Shown piece by piece: positions 25,423 to 34,118 of a stretch of 64,000 nt of DNA. The translations under genes and the position numbers were made by a program. The stretch comes from Botrimarina colliarenosi. GTDB taxonomy: Bacteria; Planctomycetota; Planctomycetia; Pirellulales; Lacipirellulaceae. The notes beneath the pieces were generated by a model that was not told where the DNA came from, made no database searches, and was given only the letters and a program-made list of their open reading frames with translations. Location: assembly GCF_007859955.1 (NCBI RefSeq), contig NZ_SJPR01000002.1, forward strand, positions 296,353-360,352, written 5' to 3'. Each line of letters opens with the position of its first letter. Position 1 is the stretch's first letter.

Positions 25423-27062
25423 AATACTCAACTTCAGAGTCCGCGGCAGCGAGTCAGATGGTGATTCGTTCGGCTTTTCTGCTGGCGCTCATTGGTCTGT
25501 CGCCAGTCCAATCGATCGCCGCCGATTCGCCTGGCTGGGATCTGGTCTGGAGCGATGACTTCGACACGATTGACACCCAGCGGTGGGAGCGGGTGTTCAG
25601 CACCCAGCCCACCAATAACTCGTTGCAAGCTTACCTGCCGAACCAGCTAGCCGCCGTGGACGGCAACCTCGTCATCACGGCGACCGACACCCCTTACCAA
25701 AACCTTCCCTACCGCTCGGGGCAGGTCATTAGCAAGGCGGAGCAACGCTACGGCCGCTGGGAGGTCCGCGCGGACTTGCCGACCTCGCAGGGCAACTGGC
25801 CGGCGATCTGGCTGCTGCCCGACGTGTCGAAGGTCAATTGGCCCAGCGGCGGCGAGATCGACATCATGGAGAACCGCGGCAATCAGCCGACGCTCACCAG
25901 CAGCGCATTCCACTACGGAACCAACCCGCCCTATCAACACAACTTCGTCTACGACGAACAGCGGACGTCGAACGTCGGACAGATTGTCGACTTCCACAGC
26001 GGCTTTCACACCTACGCGGTCGACTGGACCCCGGACTACCTGCGTTTTTATGTCGACGGCGTGAATTACTACACCGTGCACGACGCGGACGTCGGCGGGT
26101 TCCTCTCGCAGAACACCCAGCCGATGCAGCTGGTGATTAATAACGCGATCGGCGGCGATTTTCTTCCCAACCCCGATGCGACGTCCGTTTGGCCGCAGCA
26201 AATGCTCATTGACTGGGTCCGCGTCTACGAAGCCTCGGAGGGGCCGGCCCAGTACGAGTTCGTGAACGGTGGCTTCGAGGACAATGGCGGCACGCTCGCC
26301 GGGTGGTCGGTCTTCGGCAACGACTTGCTCGATAACCCGAACGTTTCGACAAGCGGCGTCGAGACGCTCGGCGGCGCCGCGGCGCTCAAGGTCTTCGGTC
26401 CCTACAACGGGACCAGCTACGCGGGTGTCACGCAGGGGATCACCGTTGAGGGGGGGGCTTCGGTCACGGCGTCGCTCTCGGCGATGGTCCGCTCGGCCGA
26501 CCCTCTGCTCGGTGGCAATGAGGCGTTTCTCAAGATCGAGTTTTACGACGCGTTTGGCGCCAAGTACGGCACTCAACAACTGCTCGACGAGCAGCAAGTG
26601 GTCATCGCCAACAACCAGACCGCTACCGACGCTTGGCAGACGCAGCAGCTCGAGGCCGTCGCACCCGAGGGGGCGGTCGAGGCGAGACTGGCGATCGTCT
26701 TCCACCAACCCGCCCGCGACGCCGGCTCGGTCTACCTCGACGGGGTGGCGTTCGGCGTGACCCCCACCGTCGCCCAAGGCGACTTCAATGGCGACGGGGT
26801 CGTCGATGCGGCCGACTACACCGTCTGGCGAGACACCAACAACGCGACCGGTCCCGCGCTCGCTGCCGACGCCAATGGGGACGGCCGCGTCGACGCGTTG
26901 GACCTCGAACGTTGGCGTGAAGGCTACGGCGCCAAGGCGCCAGGGGCGGCGTCGTCGGCCTCGGTCCCCGAGCCATCGTCGGCGGTTGCGGTTATGATCT
27001 CTGGGCTGACGCTTGCGGGGTCGCGAGGAATCGCCCCGGCCCGAACGCCGGCCGCCCGCTGA
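25419..27062 (+). CDS. GH16 endo-beta-glucanase with C-terminal carbohydrate-binding-like and PEP-CTERM regions
   Basis: A 547-aa secreted enzyme. A signal-like stretch ends near IAADSPGW. The GH16 domain spans about residues 38-275, with the catalytic motif GEIDIMEN (nucleophile E146, D148, acid/base E151) and the bulge-type E-x-D-x-x-E typical of laminarinase-like members. Aromatic-rich strands (WPAIWLLPDV, FHTYAVDWTPDYLRFYVDG) support beta-1,3-glucan or similar use. Residues 280-445 form a CBM-like beta-sandwich (FVNGGFEDNGGTLAGWSVFG). Dockerin-like loops GDFNGDGVVDAADYTVWRD and DANGDGRVDALDLERW follow, then SVPEPSSAVAVMISGLTLAG. The GTG at 25419 is chosen because it overlaps the previous stop; the ATG in SQMVIRS at 25458 is an alternative. 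Confidence 0.9.
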   Translation: MKYSTSESAAASQMVIRSAFLLALIGLSPVQSIAADSPGWDLVWSDDFDTIDTQRWERVFSTQPTNNSLQAYLPNQLAAVDGNLVITATDTPYQNLPYRSGQVISKAEQRYGRWEVRADLPTSQGNWPAIWLLPDVSKVNWPSGGEIDIMENRGNQPTLTSSAFHYGTNPPYQHNFVYDEQRTSNVGQIVDFHSGFHTYAVDWTPDYLRFYVDGVNYYTVHDADVGGFLSQNTQPMQLVINNAIGGDFLPNPDATSVWPQQMLIDWVRVYEASEGPAQYEFVNGGFEDNGGTLAGWSVFGNDLLDNPNVSTSGVETLGGAAALKVFGPYNGTSYAGVTQGITVEGGASVTASLSAMVRSADPLLGGNEAFLKIEFYDAFGAKYGTQQLLDEQQVVIANNQTATDAWQTQQLEAVAPEGAVEARLAIVFHQPARDAGSVYLDGVAFGVTPTVAQGDFNGDGVVDAADYTVWRDTNNATGPALAADANGDGRVDALDLERWREGYGAKAPGAASSASVPEPSSAVAVMISGLTLAGSRGIAPARTPAAR

Positions 27063-27107
27063 GGGATCGCAAACGGCCTTCCCCAATCGCAGCGATGAAT
27101 CCAACCC

Positions 27108-29024
27108 GTGATGAGCTCAAACGACTCTGTGAATAGCCCAAGCATGCGACACACCGACCGACGCCGCCGCTGGATCTCCCTTGTCGCCATCGTGGCGGCG
27201 TTCGCCGCTTGCGCCGCACACGGTGTCGCCAAGCCGAACGCGTCGCCGAGTTCGATCGACTATCGGTCGTTCGACGAGGTCGTGACGCCAATCCTCGGGC
27301 GAATGACGCTCGCCGAGAAGGTCGGCCAGATGACGCAAGTCGACCTGGCTGGCCTGTCGGATGTCGATGAAGTCCGCACGCTGGCGCTCGGCTCGGTCCT
27401 CAGTGGCGGAAACTCCGATCCCGAGAAAGGCAACTCCCGCGAAGCCTGGGCGGCGACTTACGAGTCCTGCCAGCAGAAGGCGGTCGCCAGCCGGCTTGGC
27501 GTGCCAATCCTCTACGGCGTCGACGCGGTCCACGGACACAACAACGTGCTTGGTGCTGTCATCTTCCCGCACAACATCGGCCTTGGCTGCGCGAACGACG
27601 CCGACTTGGTGGAACGGATTGGACGCGTCACCGCGTTAGAAGTTCGGGCGACTGGCACCCAGTGGGATTTCGCCCCCTGCATCGCCGCCGCGCGAGACGA
27701 CCGGTGGGGACGCACTTACGAGAGCTACTCCGAAGACCCCGCCCGCATTGCCCCGCTCGGCGCGGCAATGGTCCGCGGCCTGCAAGGGGACGATCTCCGC
27801 TTGCCGACGAGCGTGCTGGCGTGCGCCAAACACTTTGTCGGTGACGGCGGGACATCGGCCGAAATCAAGAAGTCCCGTTTCACCGGCCAGGTCGGGCTGA
27901 CGCTCGACCAGGGCGACACCCGCTGCGACGAAGCGACCCTCCGCCGGCTGCATGTGGCGCAGTACCCGGCGTCGATCGCTGCGGGGGTGGGGACCATCAT
28001 GCCGTCTTACAGCAGCTGGAACGGCGAGAAATGCACGAGCCACACATGGCTTCTCACGGACCTGCTGAAGAACGAACTCGGATTCGATGGCTTCTTGATT
28101 TCCGATTACGACGCCATCGATCAGTGCCACGACGACTACAAGACCGCGATTGGGCTCGCCATTAACGCCGGCATCGATATGGCGATGGTGTCGAAGCGGC
28201 ACCACGAGTACCTCGAGTTGTTGACCGAACTTGTCGAGGAGGGCGAGGTGCCGATGGCCCGTATCGACGACGCCGTACGACGCATCCTCCGGGTGAAAGC
28301 CGCAATGGGTCTACTCGACTCGGACTACCAACCGGGCGTTGACGCCCAGGCCGGGGCGGAGTTTGGCTCTTCCAACCGACGCGACCTGGCGCGCGAAGCG
28401 GTCCAGAAGTCGCTGGTCTTACTCAAGAACACCGGGATCGCCCCCCTGCGGCCCGACGCCGGCCGCGTCCACGTCGCTGGCGCCAAGGCGGACGACCTCG
28501 GCGTTCAGTGCGGCGGCTGGACGATCGATTGGCAGGGCCAGCCTGGTGACGTGACGACCGGAGGAACGACGCTGCTGCAGGGCGTCCGAGACGTGGCGTC
28601 CGAGGCGGAGGTCACCTTCGACGCCGACGGCGCCAACGCCGCGGGGGCCGACTATGCCATCGTCGTCGTTGGGGAACCTCCCTACGCCGAGGGGTTTGGT
28701 GACGACGCCGATCTCGAACTCCCGGCGGAAGACCTGGCGGTGATCCGGCGGGTGCGTGAAGCGGGCGTGCCAATGGTCCTGGTGGTGCTTTCCGGCCGGC
28801 CGGTGGTCCTGGATGAAGCGACCGTCGATGGCGCCGACGCGATCGTCGCCGCTTGGCTACCCGGCACCGAAGGGGCCGGCGTCGCCGATGTTCTGTTCGG
28901 GCAGACCAAGCCGACCGGCACGCTCTCGTTCACCTGGCCGCGATCGGCCGCCCAGCACCCGATCAACGAGGGCGACGAGAGCTATGACCCGTTCTTCCCG
29001 TACGGCCACGGCCTGACCTACTGA
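27108..29024 (+). CDS. GH3 family beta-glucosidase
   Basis: A 638-aa secreted enzyme with two GH3 domains. The N-terminal signal-anchor region (about residues 22-40) ends AAHGVAKP. The (beta/alpha)8 domain starts LAEKVGQMTQVD and contains the substrate-site AKHFVGDGGT and the nucleophile D333 in GFLISDYDAID. The C-terminal alpha/beta sandwich spans about residues 420-638 (LVLLKNTG, VVVGEPPYAEGFGDD, GRPVVLDE) and ends with the YGHGLTY tail. No PEP-CTERM signal is present, so it is probably periplasmic or lightly anchored. The start is GTG 27108 or ATG 27111. It lies 45 bp after GH16 and pairs with it logically: GH16 cuts beta-glucan, GH3 releases glucose. Confidence 0.92.
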   Translation: MMSSNDSVNSPSMRHTDRRRRWISLVAIVAAFAACAAHGVAKPNASPSSIDYRSFDEVVTPILGRMTLAEKVGQMTQVDLAGLSDVDEVRTLALGSVLSGGNSDPEKGNSREAWAATYESCQQKAVASRLGVPILYGVDAVHGHNNVLGAVIFPHNIGLGCANDADLVERIGRVTALEVRATGTQWDFAPCIAAARDDRWGRTYESYSEDPARIAPLGAAMVRGLQGDDLRLPTSVLACAKHFVGDGGTSAEIKKSRFTGQVGLTLDQGDTRCDEATLRRLHVAQYPASIAAGVGTIMPSYSSWNGEKCTSHTWLLTDLLKNELGFDGFLISDYDAIDQCHDDYKTAIGLAINAGIDMAMVSKRHHEYLELLTELVEEGEVPMARIDDAVRRILRVKAAMGLLDSDYQPGVDAQAGAEFGSSNRRDLAREAVQKSLVLLKNTGIAPLRPDAGRVHVAGAKADDLGVQCGGWTIDWQGQPGDVTTGGTTLLQGVRDVASEAEVTFDADGANAAGADYAIVVVGEPPYAEGFGDDADLELPAEDLAVIRRVREAGVPMVLVVLSGRPVVLDEATVDGADAIVAAWLPGTEGAGVADVLFGQTKPTGTLSFTWPRSAAQHPINEGDESYDPFFPYGHGLTY

Positions 29025-29116
29025 TGGTCCTTGAAGCGGATGGTCCTTGAAGCGGATGGTGCTTGAAGCGGATGGTCCTTGAAGCGGATGGTCCTTGAAG
29101 CGGATGGTCCTTGAAG
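29023..29116. repeat. 16-bp tandem repeat, 5.9 copies
   Basis: Units of GATGGTCCTTGAAGCG start at 29023, 29039, 29055, 29071 and 29087, with a 14-bp partial unit at 29103. All are identical except one C-to-G change in the third. The first unit includes the last two bases of the GH3 stop codon TGA. The array is non-coding in the GH3 frame and looks like a minisatellite. Confidence 0.95.
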
Positions 29117-29511
29117 GCCTTCGGCGGACCGTCGCTGCCGATCGCTGGATCGGGTCCCCTAGCGATCTCGCACACGCCGCCTAAGACGAGCCCCTGAGAC
29201 GACGAGTCGGGGCCCGATGTCTCTCTGATGGGCCAAAGGCGACCACGACGACATCTTACGGCGGCCTATGGCCATCTTGCTGCTGGTTTTGCTCTCGGCG
29301 CGAGTGGCGGCCGCTCGCGGCAGCCGTAAGCCCTTACCCTGCAGGCACTTGCGGCTCGACAGGCCCCGCAGTCGACAATCGCCGCCGCGTCTTTGCCTCT
29401 CCAATCCGGCATTTTGGTGGGGATTGTCGTACCAATTCGGCCCTTTCGCGTGCTGATATAGGTGGCGACGCGATTTCTAGTCAGTTCCGATTGCTTCTCC
29501 TCTCTTCGCTT
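29117..29511. other. intergenic region upstream of the ECF sigma gene
   Basis: No gene is supported. A 62-codon frame at 29268-29456 starts with a hydrophobic run, but it has no ribosome-binding site and ends in Arg/Pro-rich sequence. An AT-richer patch near 29410-29460 (ATTTTGG, GATATAGG) could hold the sigma gene promoter; no clear -35/-10 pair is seen. Confidence 0.35.
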
Positions 29512-30030
29512 ATGGAAAGTCGTCGAAACGATTTCGCCCGCACGTTCGCCAAGAATCAGAGTTGGCTCTACGCCTACCTGGTGACCCTACTGGGGAACGT
29601 AGCGGACGCCGACGAGGTGTTTCAGGAAGTCTGTGTGGTGCTGTGGAGCGATTACGAGACCTTCGACCCCGAAACCAACTTCAAACGCTGGGCAAGCGTC
29701 ATTGCCCGCAACCGCGTGCTCGGGTTCCGGACGAAGCAACAACGAGAAGCAAGACGGCTATCCGATGTCGCGATTGAACTGCTTGCTGAAGAGGCGGTCG
29801 AGAGAGCCGAGTTGCTCGAAGAACGCCGCGTGGCGTTGCACGGGTGTCTCGACAAGCTGTCGACGACCGATCGACAGCTCGTTGCGAAGTGCTACGGGGA
29901 CGCGAATCGTTCGTTCCTCAACGTCGCCGAGCAACTTGGGCGACCTGTGAACACGGTTTACAAGGCTCTGCAACGGGTGCGGAGGTCCTTGCGAGAGTGC
30001 GTGGATCGACAGGTCAACGCGCAGCTCTGA
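29512..30030 (+). CDS. ECF-type RNA polymerase sigma factor (Rhodopirellula/Verrucomicrobium-type)
   Basis: A 172-aa sigma factor. Region 2 covers FAKNQSWLYAYLVTLLGN, DADEVFQEVCVVLW and NFKRWASVIARNRVLGF; region 4 covers LDKLSTTDRQLVAKCYGD and the helix-turn-helix VAEQLGRPVNTVYKALQRVR ending RSLRECVDRQ. This matches the planctomycete ECF group typically paired with a membrane FecR-like protein. The ATG at 29512 is preferred over TTG 29491, which would add residues upstream of region 2. The FecR-like gene starts 82 bp downstream, so the two form an operon. Confidence 0.9.
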   Translation: MESRRNDFARTFAKNQSWLYAYLVTLLGNVADADEVFQEVCVVLWSDYETFDPETNFKRWASVIARNRVLGFRTKQQREARRLSDVAIELLAEEAVERAELLEERRVALHGCLDKLSTTDRQLVAKCYGDANRSFLNVAEQLGRPVNTVYKALQRVRRSLRECVDRQVNAQL

Positions 30031-30111
30031 GGCGTCGCGGACGCATCATTTTTTTGGAAGGGTAGGGCGGGATCGCCCCCCACGCCGCAAGACGCGGACG
30101 GATCGTTACAA

Positions 30112-31878
30112 ATGCCACAAGACCAGCCACTCCACGATCTCGTCGACGCGCTCAGCGATCGCTCGATCAATGACGAGCAGATCACGGAGCTAAATCGACG
30201 CCTCGAGACCGATCCCGATTGCCGGCGTGGCTACTTGAACTTGATGCGGATCGAGGCGGAACTCGGCGCGCTGCACCAGCCGCTCGCATCGTTGTCATTC
30301 GATGACGGAACCGCCCTGGTCGATCAAGCCAGGCGACCGCCCGCGCCGAAGTCGGCCTTCAGCCACACGAATCGGTCGACCCGCTTCCTACAGATGATGG
30401 GAGCGTTGGCCGCTTCGGTCGCGATTACCGCCGTTTGCTCGTCGTGGATCACGTACGAAGGAGTGAAGGGTAAGGGGCCGCTGGCGTCGCTACTGACTGA
30501 CCCCCACTCTGATAGTTCGGCGCCGACGACCGTCGCCCGCGTGGCGGCGACTCGCAACTGTCGCTGGAGTGGCGACTCGTCGGAGTTGGGCTTCGGCGCG
30601 GACGTGACGGGGGGTCAGCTCCTCGAATTAGAAACCGGGTTTGCAGAACTCACGTTCGCCGGAGGGGCACGCGTCGTACTTGAAGGTCCCGCCGCCTTCC
30701 GTATCGCCGACGCCGACACCATACAACTCTACAGCGGCCGCATCGCCGCGGCGATCCCGACCGAAACGGTTGGCTTTTCGGTCCGCACTCCCCGGCTGGT
30801 TATCGCCGAATCGGGGGCCCAGTACGGAGTGGTCGCCGGACTGCATGGCGCTGACGAGGTCCACGTCTTTGAAGGCGCCGTCGAGGCCAAGGCGGTCGAC
30901 GGACAGGGCCATGTCATGGGGGTCGTCAATCTAGCCTCGCTCGAAGCGGCCCGGTTCCGGACGACCAACCACCGGTTCGCCCGCCTCGCCGCCGATGACG
31001 AAGGGTTCGTCCGAAGCCTCGAGACCCGCACGGGCCCCGGCGAAGGGCTGTTGGCGTTCGACAACTTCGCCTACCCGACCGGCCCGGTCGCGTGGCAGAA
31101 CGGCGGCTTCGGATGGGTAGGCCCCTGGGCCGACCTCGAAGCCTCGCCCAGCGAGATGAGCGGCGCCGCCCCCAGCAACGGCGTCGTTCGCGGCAGCATC
31201 ACCGCCGGCGACTTGGTCGCGCTCGGCAATCGCTTCGTTCAGAGCGGCAACGCCAATCGTGTCCGCCGTGTCCTGAGCACGAGCCTCGGCGGCGTCTTCG
31301 ACGCGGCGGGCCTCGTCGAGAACATCGATGGCCTCCGGCTTATCGGCCGCAATAGCTCAACCGTTTACATCAGCTTCCTGCAGCGTGTGTCGAAGACCGA
31401 CGACGTCTATTACGGATTCGAACTGCACCGCGGCGACGGCAACTTCAACCGCGTGCTCTGCATCGGCAACGGCGCCGATGGAAACGGCTACGGCGTTTCG
31501 ACCAGCTTCAAGATCGGAGCGGAAAAGCACTTCGAGTCGCTCGGCGACGAGAACGAGGCGGTGAACTTTTTTGTCGTCAGAATCGACTTCGGCCAGGACG
31601 ATCACGACACGGCGACGGTCTACCGCAATCCGATCTCTCTCCAAGACGAATCGAGTTGCGTAGCAACCGCAAAGTTGCAGGGGATGTTCGCCTTCGACCG
31701 GGTCAGTCTGGGGAACTTCGAGGGTTCAAAGCTGCACGAGGTTGATGAAGTCCGCATCGGCACCGACTTCCGCGCTGTAACCGCGCGGAACGTTGCTAGT
31801 TGGAGCGATTCGGAAGACGGCGGGCTTGCCGACGCAGGGCCAAATTATTGGCCGCTCCCGCTGTTGAGTTTAAGATGA
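30112..31878 (+). CDS. FecR-domain membrane protein, putative anti-sigma regulator with jelly-roll-like C-terminus
   Basis: A 588-aa protein encoded right after the ECF sigma factor. The cytoplasmic N-terminus (residues 1-95) resembles the anti-sigma/FecR N-region (HDLVDALSDRSINDEQITEL). A membrane helix follows at about 97-115 (MMGALAASVAITAVCSSW). The FecR domain covers about 140-300 (LELETGFAELTFAGGARVVL, EGPAAFRIADADTIQLYSG, VRTPRLVIAESGAQYGV). The last 260 residues are a separate beta-rich domain (LLAFDNFAYPTG, YYGFELHRGDGNFNRVL, VNFFVVRIDFGQDDH), probably a concanavalin-like fold that could sense carbohydrate outside the cell. It probably controls the sigma factor; targets are inferred from the surrounding glucan genes. 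Confidence 0.85.
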   Translation: MPQDQPLHDLVDALSDRSINDEQITELNRRLETDPDCRRGYLNLMRIEAELGALHQPLASLSFDDGTALVDQARRPPAPKSAFSHTNRSTRFLQMMGALAASVAITAVCSSWITYEGVKGKGPLASLLTDPHSDSSAPTTVARVAATRNCRWSGDSSELGFGADVTGGQLLELETGFAELTFAGGARVVLEGPAAFRIADADTIQLYSGRIAAAIPTETVGFSVRTPRLVIAESGAQYGVVAGLHGADEVHVFEGAVEAKAVDGQGHVMGVVNLASLEAARFRTTNHRFARLAADDEGFVRSLETRTGPGEGLLAFDNFAYPTGPVAWQNGGFGWVGPWADLEASPSEMSGAAPSNGVVRGSITAGDLVALGNRFVQSGNANRVRRVLSTSLGGVFDAAGLVENIDGLRLIGRNSSTVYISFLQRVSKTDDVYYGFELHRGDGNFNRVLCIGNGADGNGYGVSTSFKIGAEKHFESLGDENEAVNFFVVRIDFGQDDHDTATVYRNPISLQDESSCVATAKLQGMFAFDRVSLGNFEGSKLHEVDEVRIGTDFRAVTARNVASWSDSEDGGLADAGPNYWPLPLLSLR

Positions 31879-32062
31879 AATATTCCCCACCTCGTTGAGA
31901 TCGACCTGAGCGAAATCTCGACGCGGCGCCATCAACCGGTCCTTAACGGGACGGACGGCTCTTCAATCTGACTTTTCACTACGGCGATTTAGCGTTCCCC
32001 ACGGCTGGGTGTTGTTAACTGTGGGAGCGGTTCGCGCCATTCACCTTTGGAGTTTGAGACTC

Positions 32063-32833
32063 ATGAAGTGCTTCTCGTTTACCTGCCGAGCGCTCGTGGC
32101 GACGGTCACGCTCGTCGCGTCGAAGTCGGCGATGGCGGCTCTCGTTGTTGTCGGCGCCCTACAAACCGAACAAGGCGATTCCGCCGACTGGGACCCGCCC
32201 AACAGTTCCCTAGTGATGACCGATAACGGGGGTGGCTTGCACTCCGTTACAGCAAATAACCTAGGCGACGGAACCCTCTACGAGTTCAAGGTTCTCGACG
32301 ATGAGGGCTCGGCGCCGGCGAACTGGGGCGACCCCGAAGTCGTCAATGTAAACACGATGGCGTACGGCGACGCCGACGGATCGGTTGACATCAGTGTCAA
32401 CACGAGCCTGACCAACGGCAACGGCGGCGCCGTCACCTGGGTCAACTCGGACGGCATCCCGCTGCAGGTCGTGGGCAACTTCATGGTGGCTGCTGGCGGC
32501 GCCGGCGACTGGAACCCTTCCGATCCCTCCTTCGCGATGACGAGTCAAGGGAGCGGGTACTACACCTTCGATGCGATCATCTCGACCCCCGGCAGCTATG
32601 AGTTCAAAGCGACCGACGGGACCGGTTGGGATCGACAGGTCGGCACGGACGGGTTCGGCACCAACGCCTCCTCGTTCTTGTTCGCGACAACGATGGCCGA
32701 CGAAGCGATCACAATGTTCATCGACGTGGCGGCTGGCCAGGTCGGCGTCGTCTCGGTCCCCGAGCCGACAAGCGTCGCTATCTTCAGCCTGATTTTTTCT
32801 GGCTTGGCGATTGCACGTCCGACGCGGGTTTGA
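32063..32833 (+). CDS. PEP-CTERM protein with two X25-like starch-binding repeats
   Basis: A 256-aa exported protein. The ATG at 32063 gives a signal peptide ending KSAMAALV. Two tandem repeats follow. Repeat 1 (about residues 25-120) has VVVGALQTEQGDSADWDPPN then GTLYEFKVLDDEG. Repeat 2 (about 130-235) has LQVVGNFMVAAGGAGDWNPS, GSYEFKATDGTGWDRQVGTD. This pattern (G-x-F/L-Q, W-D/N-P, Y-E-F-K, W, G-x-D-G) is that of the X25 module of pullulanases, which binds alpha-glucan (family recognition from memory). VPEPTSVAIFSLIFSGLAI and a short PTRV tail end the protein. No enzyme domain is present. A candidate surface starch-binding protein. Confidence 0.75.
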   Translation: MKCFSFTCRALVATVTLVASKSAMAALVVVGALQTEQGDSADWDPPNSSLVMTDNGGGLHSVTANNLGDGTLYEFKVLDDEGSAPANWGDPEVVNVNTMAYGDADGSVDISVNTSLTNGNGGAVTWVNSDGIPLQVVGNFMVAAGGAGDWNPSDPSFAMTSQGSGYYTFDAIISTPGSYEFKATDGTGWDRQVGTDGFGTNASSFLFATTMADEAITMFIDVAAGQVGVVSVPEPTSVAIFSLIFSGLAIARPTRV

Positions 32834-32856
32834 TCGCAGCGAGTTGATAGAAGGAC

Positions 32857-32882
32857 GCCGGCGCCCCAGTCGGGGCGCCGGC
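32857..32882 (+). terminator. strong hairpin after the first X25-type gene
   Basis: Perfect 11-bp stem GCCGGCGCCCC / GGGGCGCCGGC with loop AGTC, 23 bp after the stop. Only ATCTTTC follows, so termination may be partial. Confidence 0.6.
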
Positions 32883-33010
32883 ATCTTTCAAACGAGACAC
32901 AGTTGGGCAGCCGCTGGGCCTGAGGCTAACGCAGCTTTTCTGCGGGGTGGATGAGTCAGTGCGGTGGTTGGAGCAGATTAGCGTTCACCAATTCAGACGG
33001 AGTACTTTTC

Positions 33011-34030
33011 ATGTTGACCCGATCATTCTTTACGACAGCCGCCCTCGCAGCCGGTGTTCTCTTCACGGCGGTTGACGAGACGCAGGCTCTGGACCTATAT
33101 GCCCCCGGTGGCTACACGCTCACAGCAGGGCTCGGCGCCGACTGGACTCCGGCGACCGCACCGATGCTGACGGAGTCGTCGCCCGGCTCTGGCATCTATG
33201 AACTCGACTTCGATCTTGATTACGCCACCAACGGCAACCTGTCGGGGACGAGCTATGGATTCAAGATTCTGAGTAACGTCAACGGCGGCGCCGTCGAGTG
33301 GAGCGATGTCCAACTCACACCGAATGACGCCTGGTTCGTCGCCGACGCGGACGGGCAAATGACGATCCGTATCAACACCAATGCCGCGATCGATGACGGC
33401 TACTTCCCCAACACCAACCGGGTCGCCATCCTCGACGACGTCTCGACTTGGACCGCTATCGGCAACTTCCAGACGCAACTCGGAAGCGCCACCGACTACA
33501 ACAACGCGTTTGCCGGCACGGAGATGTTGCTAACTTCGCCGGGCGTCTACTCGTTGACGACGACGATCCCGACAGCCGGGGCCTACAACTGGCGGGCCGT
33601 CAACACCGGCACCTTCGACGGCGTCGGTACGGACGGGCGTTGGAACAACGCGGCCAATCTATCGTTCAACACCTTCGAGAACGATCAAGAGATCACGCTA
33701 GAGATCAACACGAACATCGGCGGCATTCGTTACCTCACCGAGGCGGTCCTCGCCGGTGACACCGACAACAACGGCGTCGTCGAGTTCGCCGACTTCGAGC
33801 CGATCCGCGACAACTTCTTGACCGCGACGAGCCTCCGCTCGATGGGAGACCTCGACTTCAGCGGCTTTGTCGACATCCGTGACTTCCGTGAATGGAAGAA
33901 CGCGATTAACAGCCCCGCACTCGTCGCCCAGGCCCTTGCGCAGTTGCAGGCCGTCCCCGAGCCGACCGCCATCCTCATGGCGGGTGTCGCCGTGGCCCTC
34001 GTCGGCGGCACGCGCCGCCGCGTTGGCTGA
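33011..34030 (+). CDS. PEP-CTERM protein with X25-like repeats and dockerin-like motif
   Basis: A 339-aa exported paralog of the preceding gene. The ATG at 33011 starts a signal peptide ending TQALDLY. X25-like repeat 1 (about residues 30-125) has YTLTAGLGADWTPATAPM and GTSYGFKILSN. Repeat 2 (about 140-250) has WTAIGNFQTQLGSATDYNNA, then AYNWRAVNTGTFDGVGTDG. The second repeat has YNNA where W-D/N-P is expected, so ligand contacts may differ. A dockerin-like stretch GDTDNNGVVEFADFEPIRDN and GDLDFSGFVDIRDFREW follows, then VPEPTAILMAGVAVALVGG and RRRVG. Probably binds alpha-glucan at the surface. Confidence 0.75.
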   Translation: MLTRSFFTTAALAAGVLFTAVDETQALDLYAPGGYTLTAGLGADWTPATAPMLTESSPGSGIYELDFDLDYATNGNLSGTSYGFKILSNVNGGAVEWSDVQLTPNDAWFVADADGQMTIRINTNAAIDDGYFPNTNRVAILDDVSTWTAIGNFQTQLGSATDYNNAFAGTEMLLTSPGVYSLTTTIPTAGAYNWRAVNTGTFDGVGTDGRWNNAANLSFNTFENDQEITLEINTNIGGIRYLTEAVLAGDTDNNGVVEFADFEPIRDNFLTATSLRSMGDLDFSGFVDIRDFREWKNAINSPALVAQALAQLQAVPEPTAILMAGVAVALVGGTRRRVG

Positions 34031-34118
34031 GGCCTTGTCCGGTCCTGTTATTCGAGCCGCGGCCGACCGAACCGTTGGCCGCCTCGACAACCGCTCATCC
34101 TAGAAGGCGACCTCTCCT

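Noticed and set aside
25647-27104. 485-codon minus-strand frame opposite GH16
   Set aside because: The GH16 catalytic motif and PEP-CTERM tail are on the + strand; the minus frame is Arg-rich and featureless.
29023-29116. Possible CRISPR array
   Set aside because: The 16-bp units are directly adjacent with no spacers, so this is a tandem repeat.
29268-29456. 62-codon frame with a hydrophobic start upstream of the ECF sigma gene
   Set aside because: It resembles a signal peptide only briefly, has no Shine-Dalgarno and ends in Arg/Pro-rich sequence.
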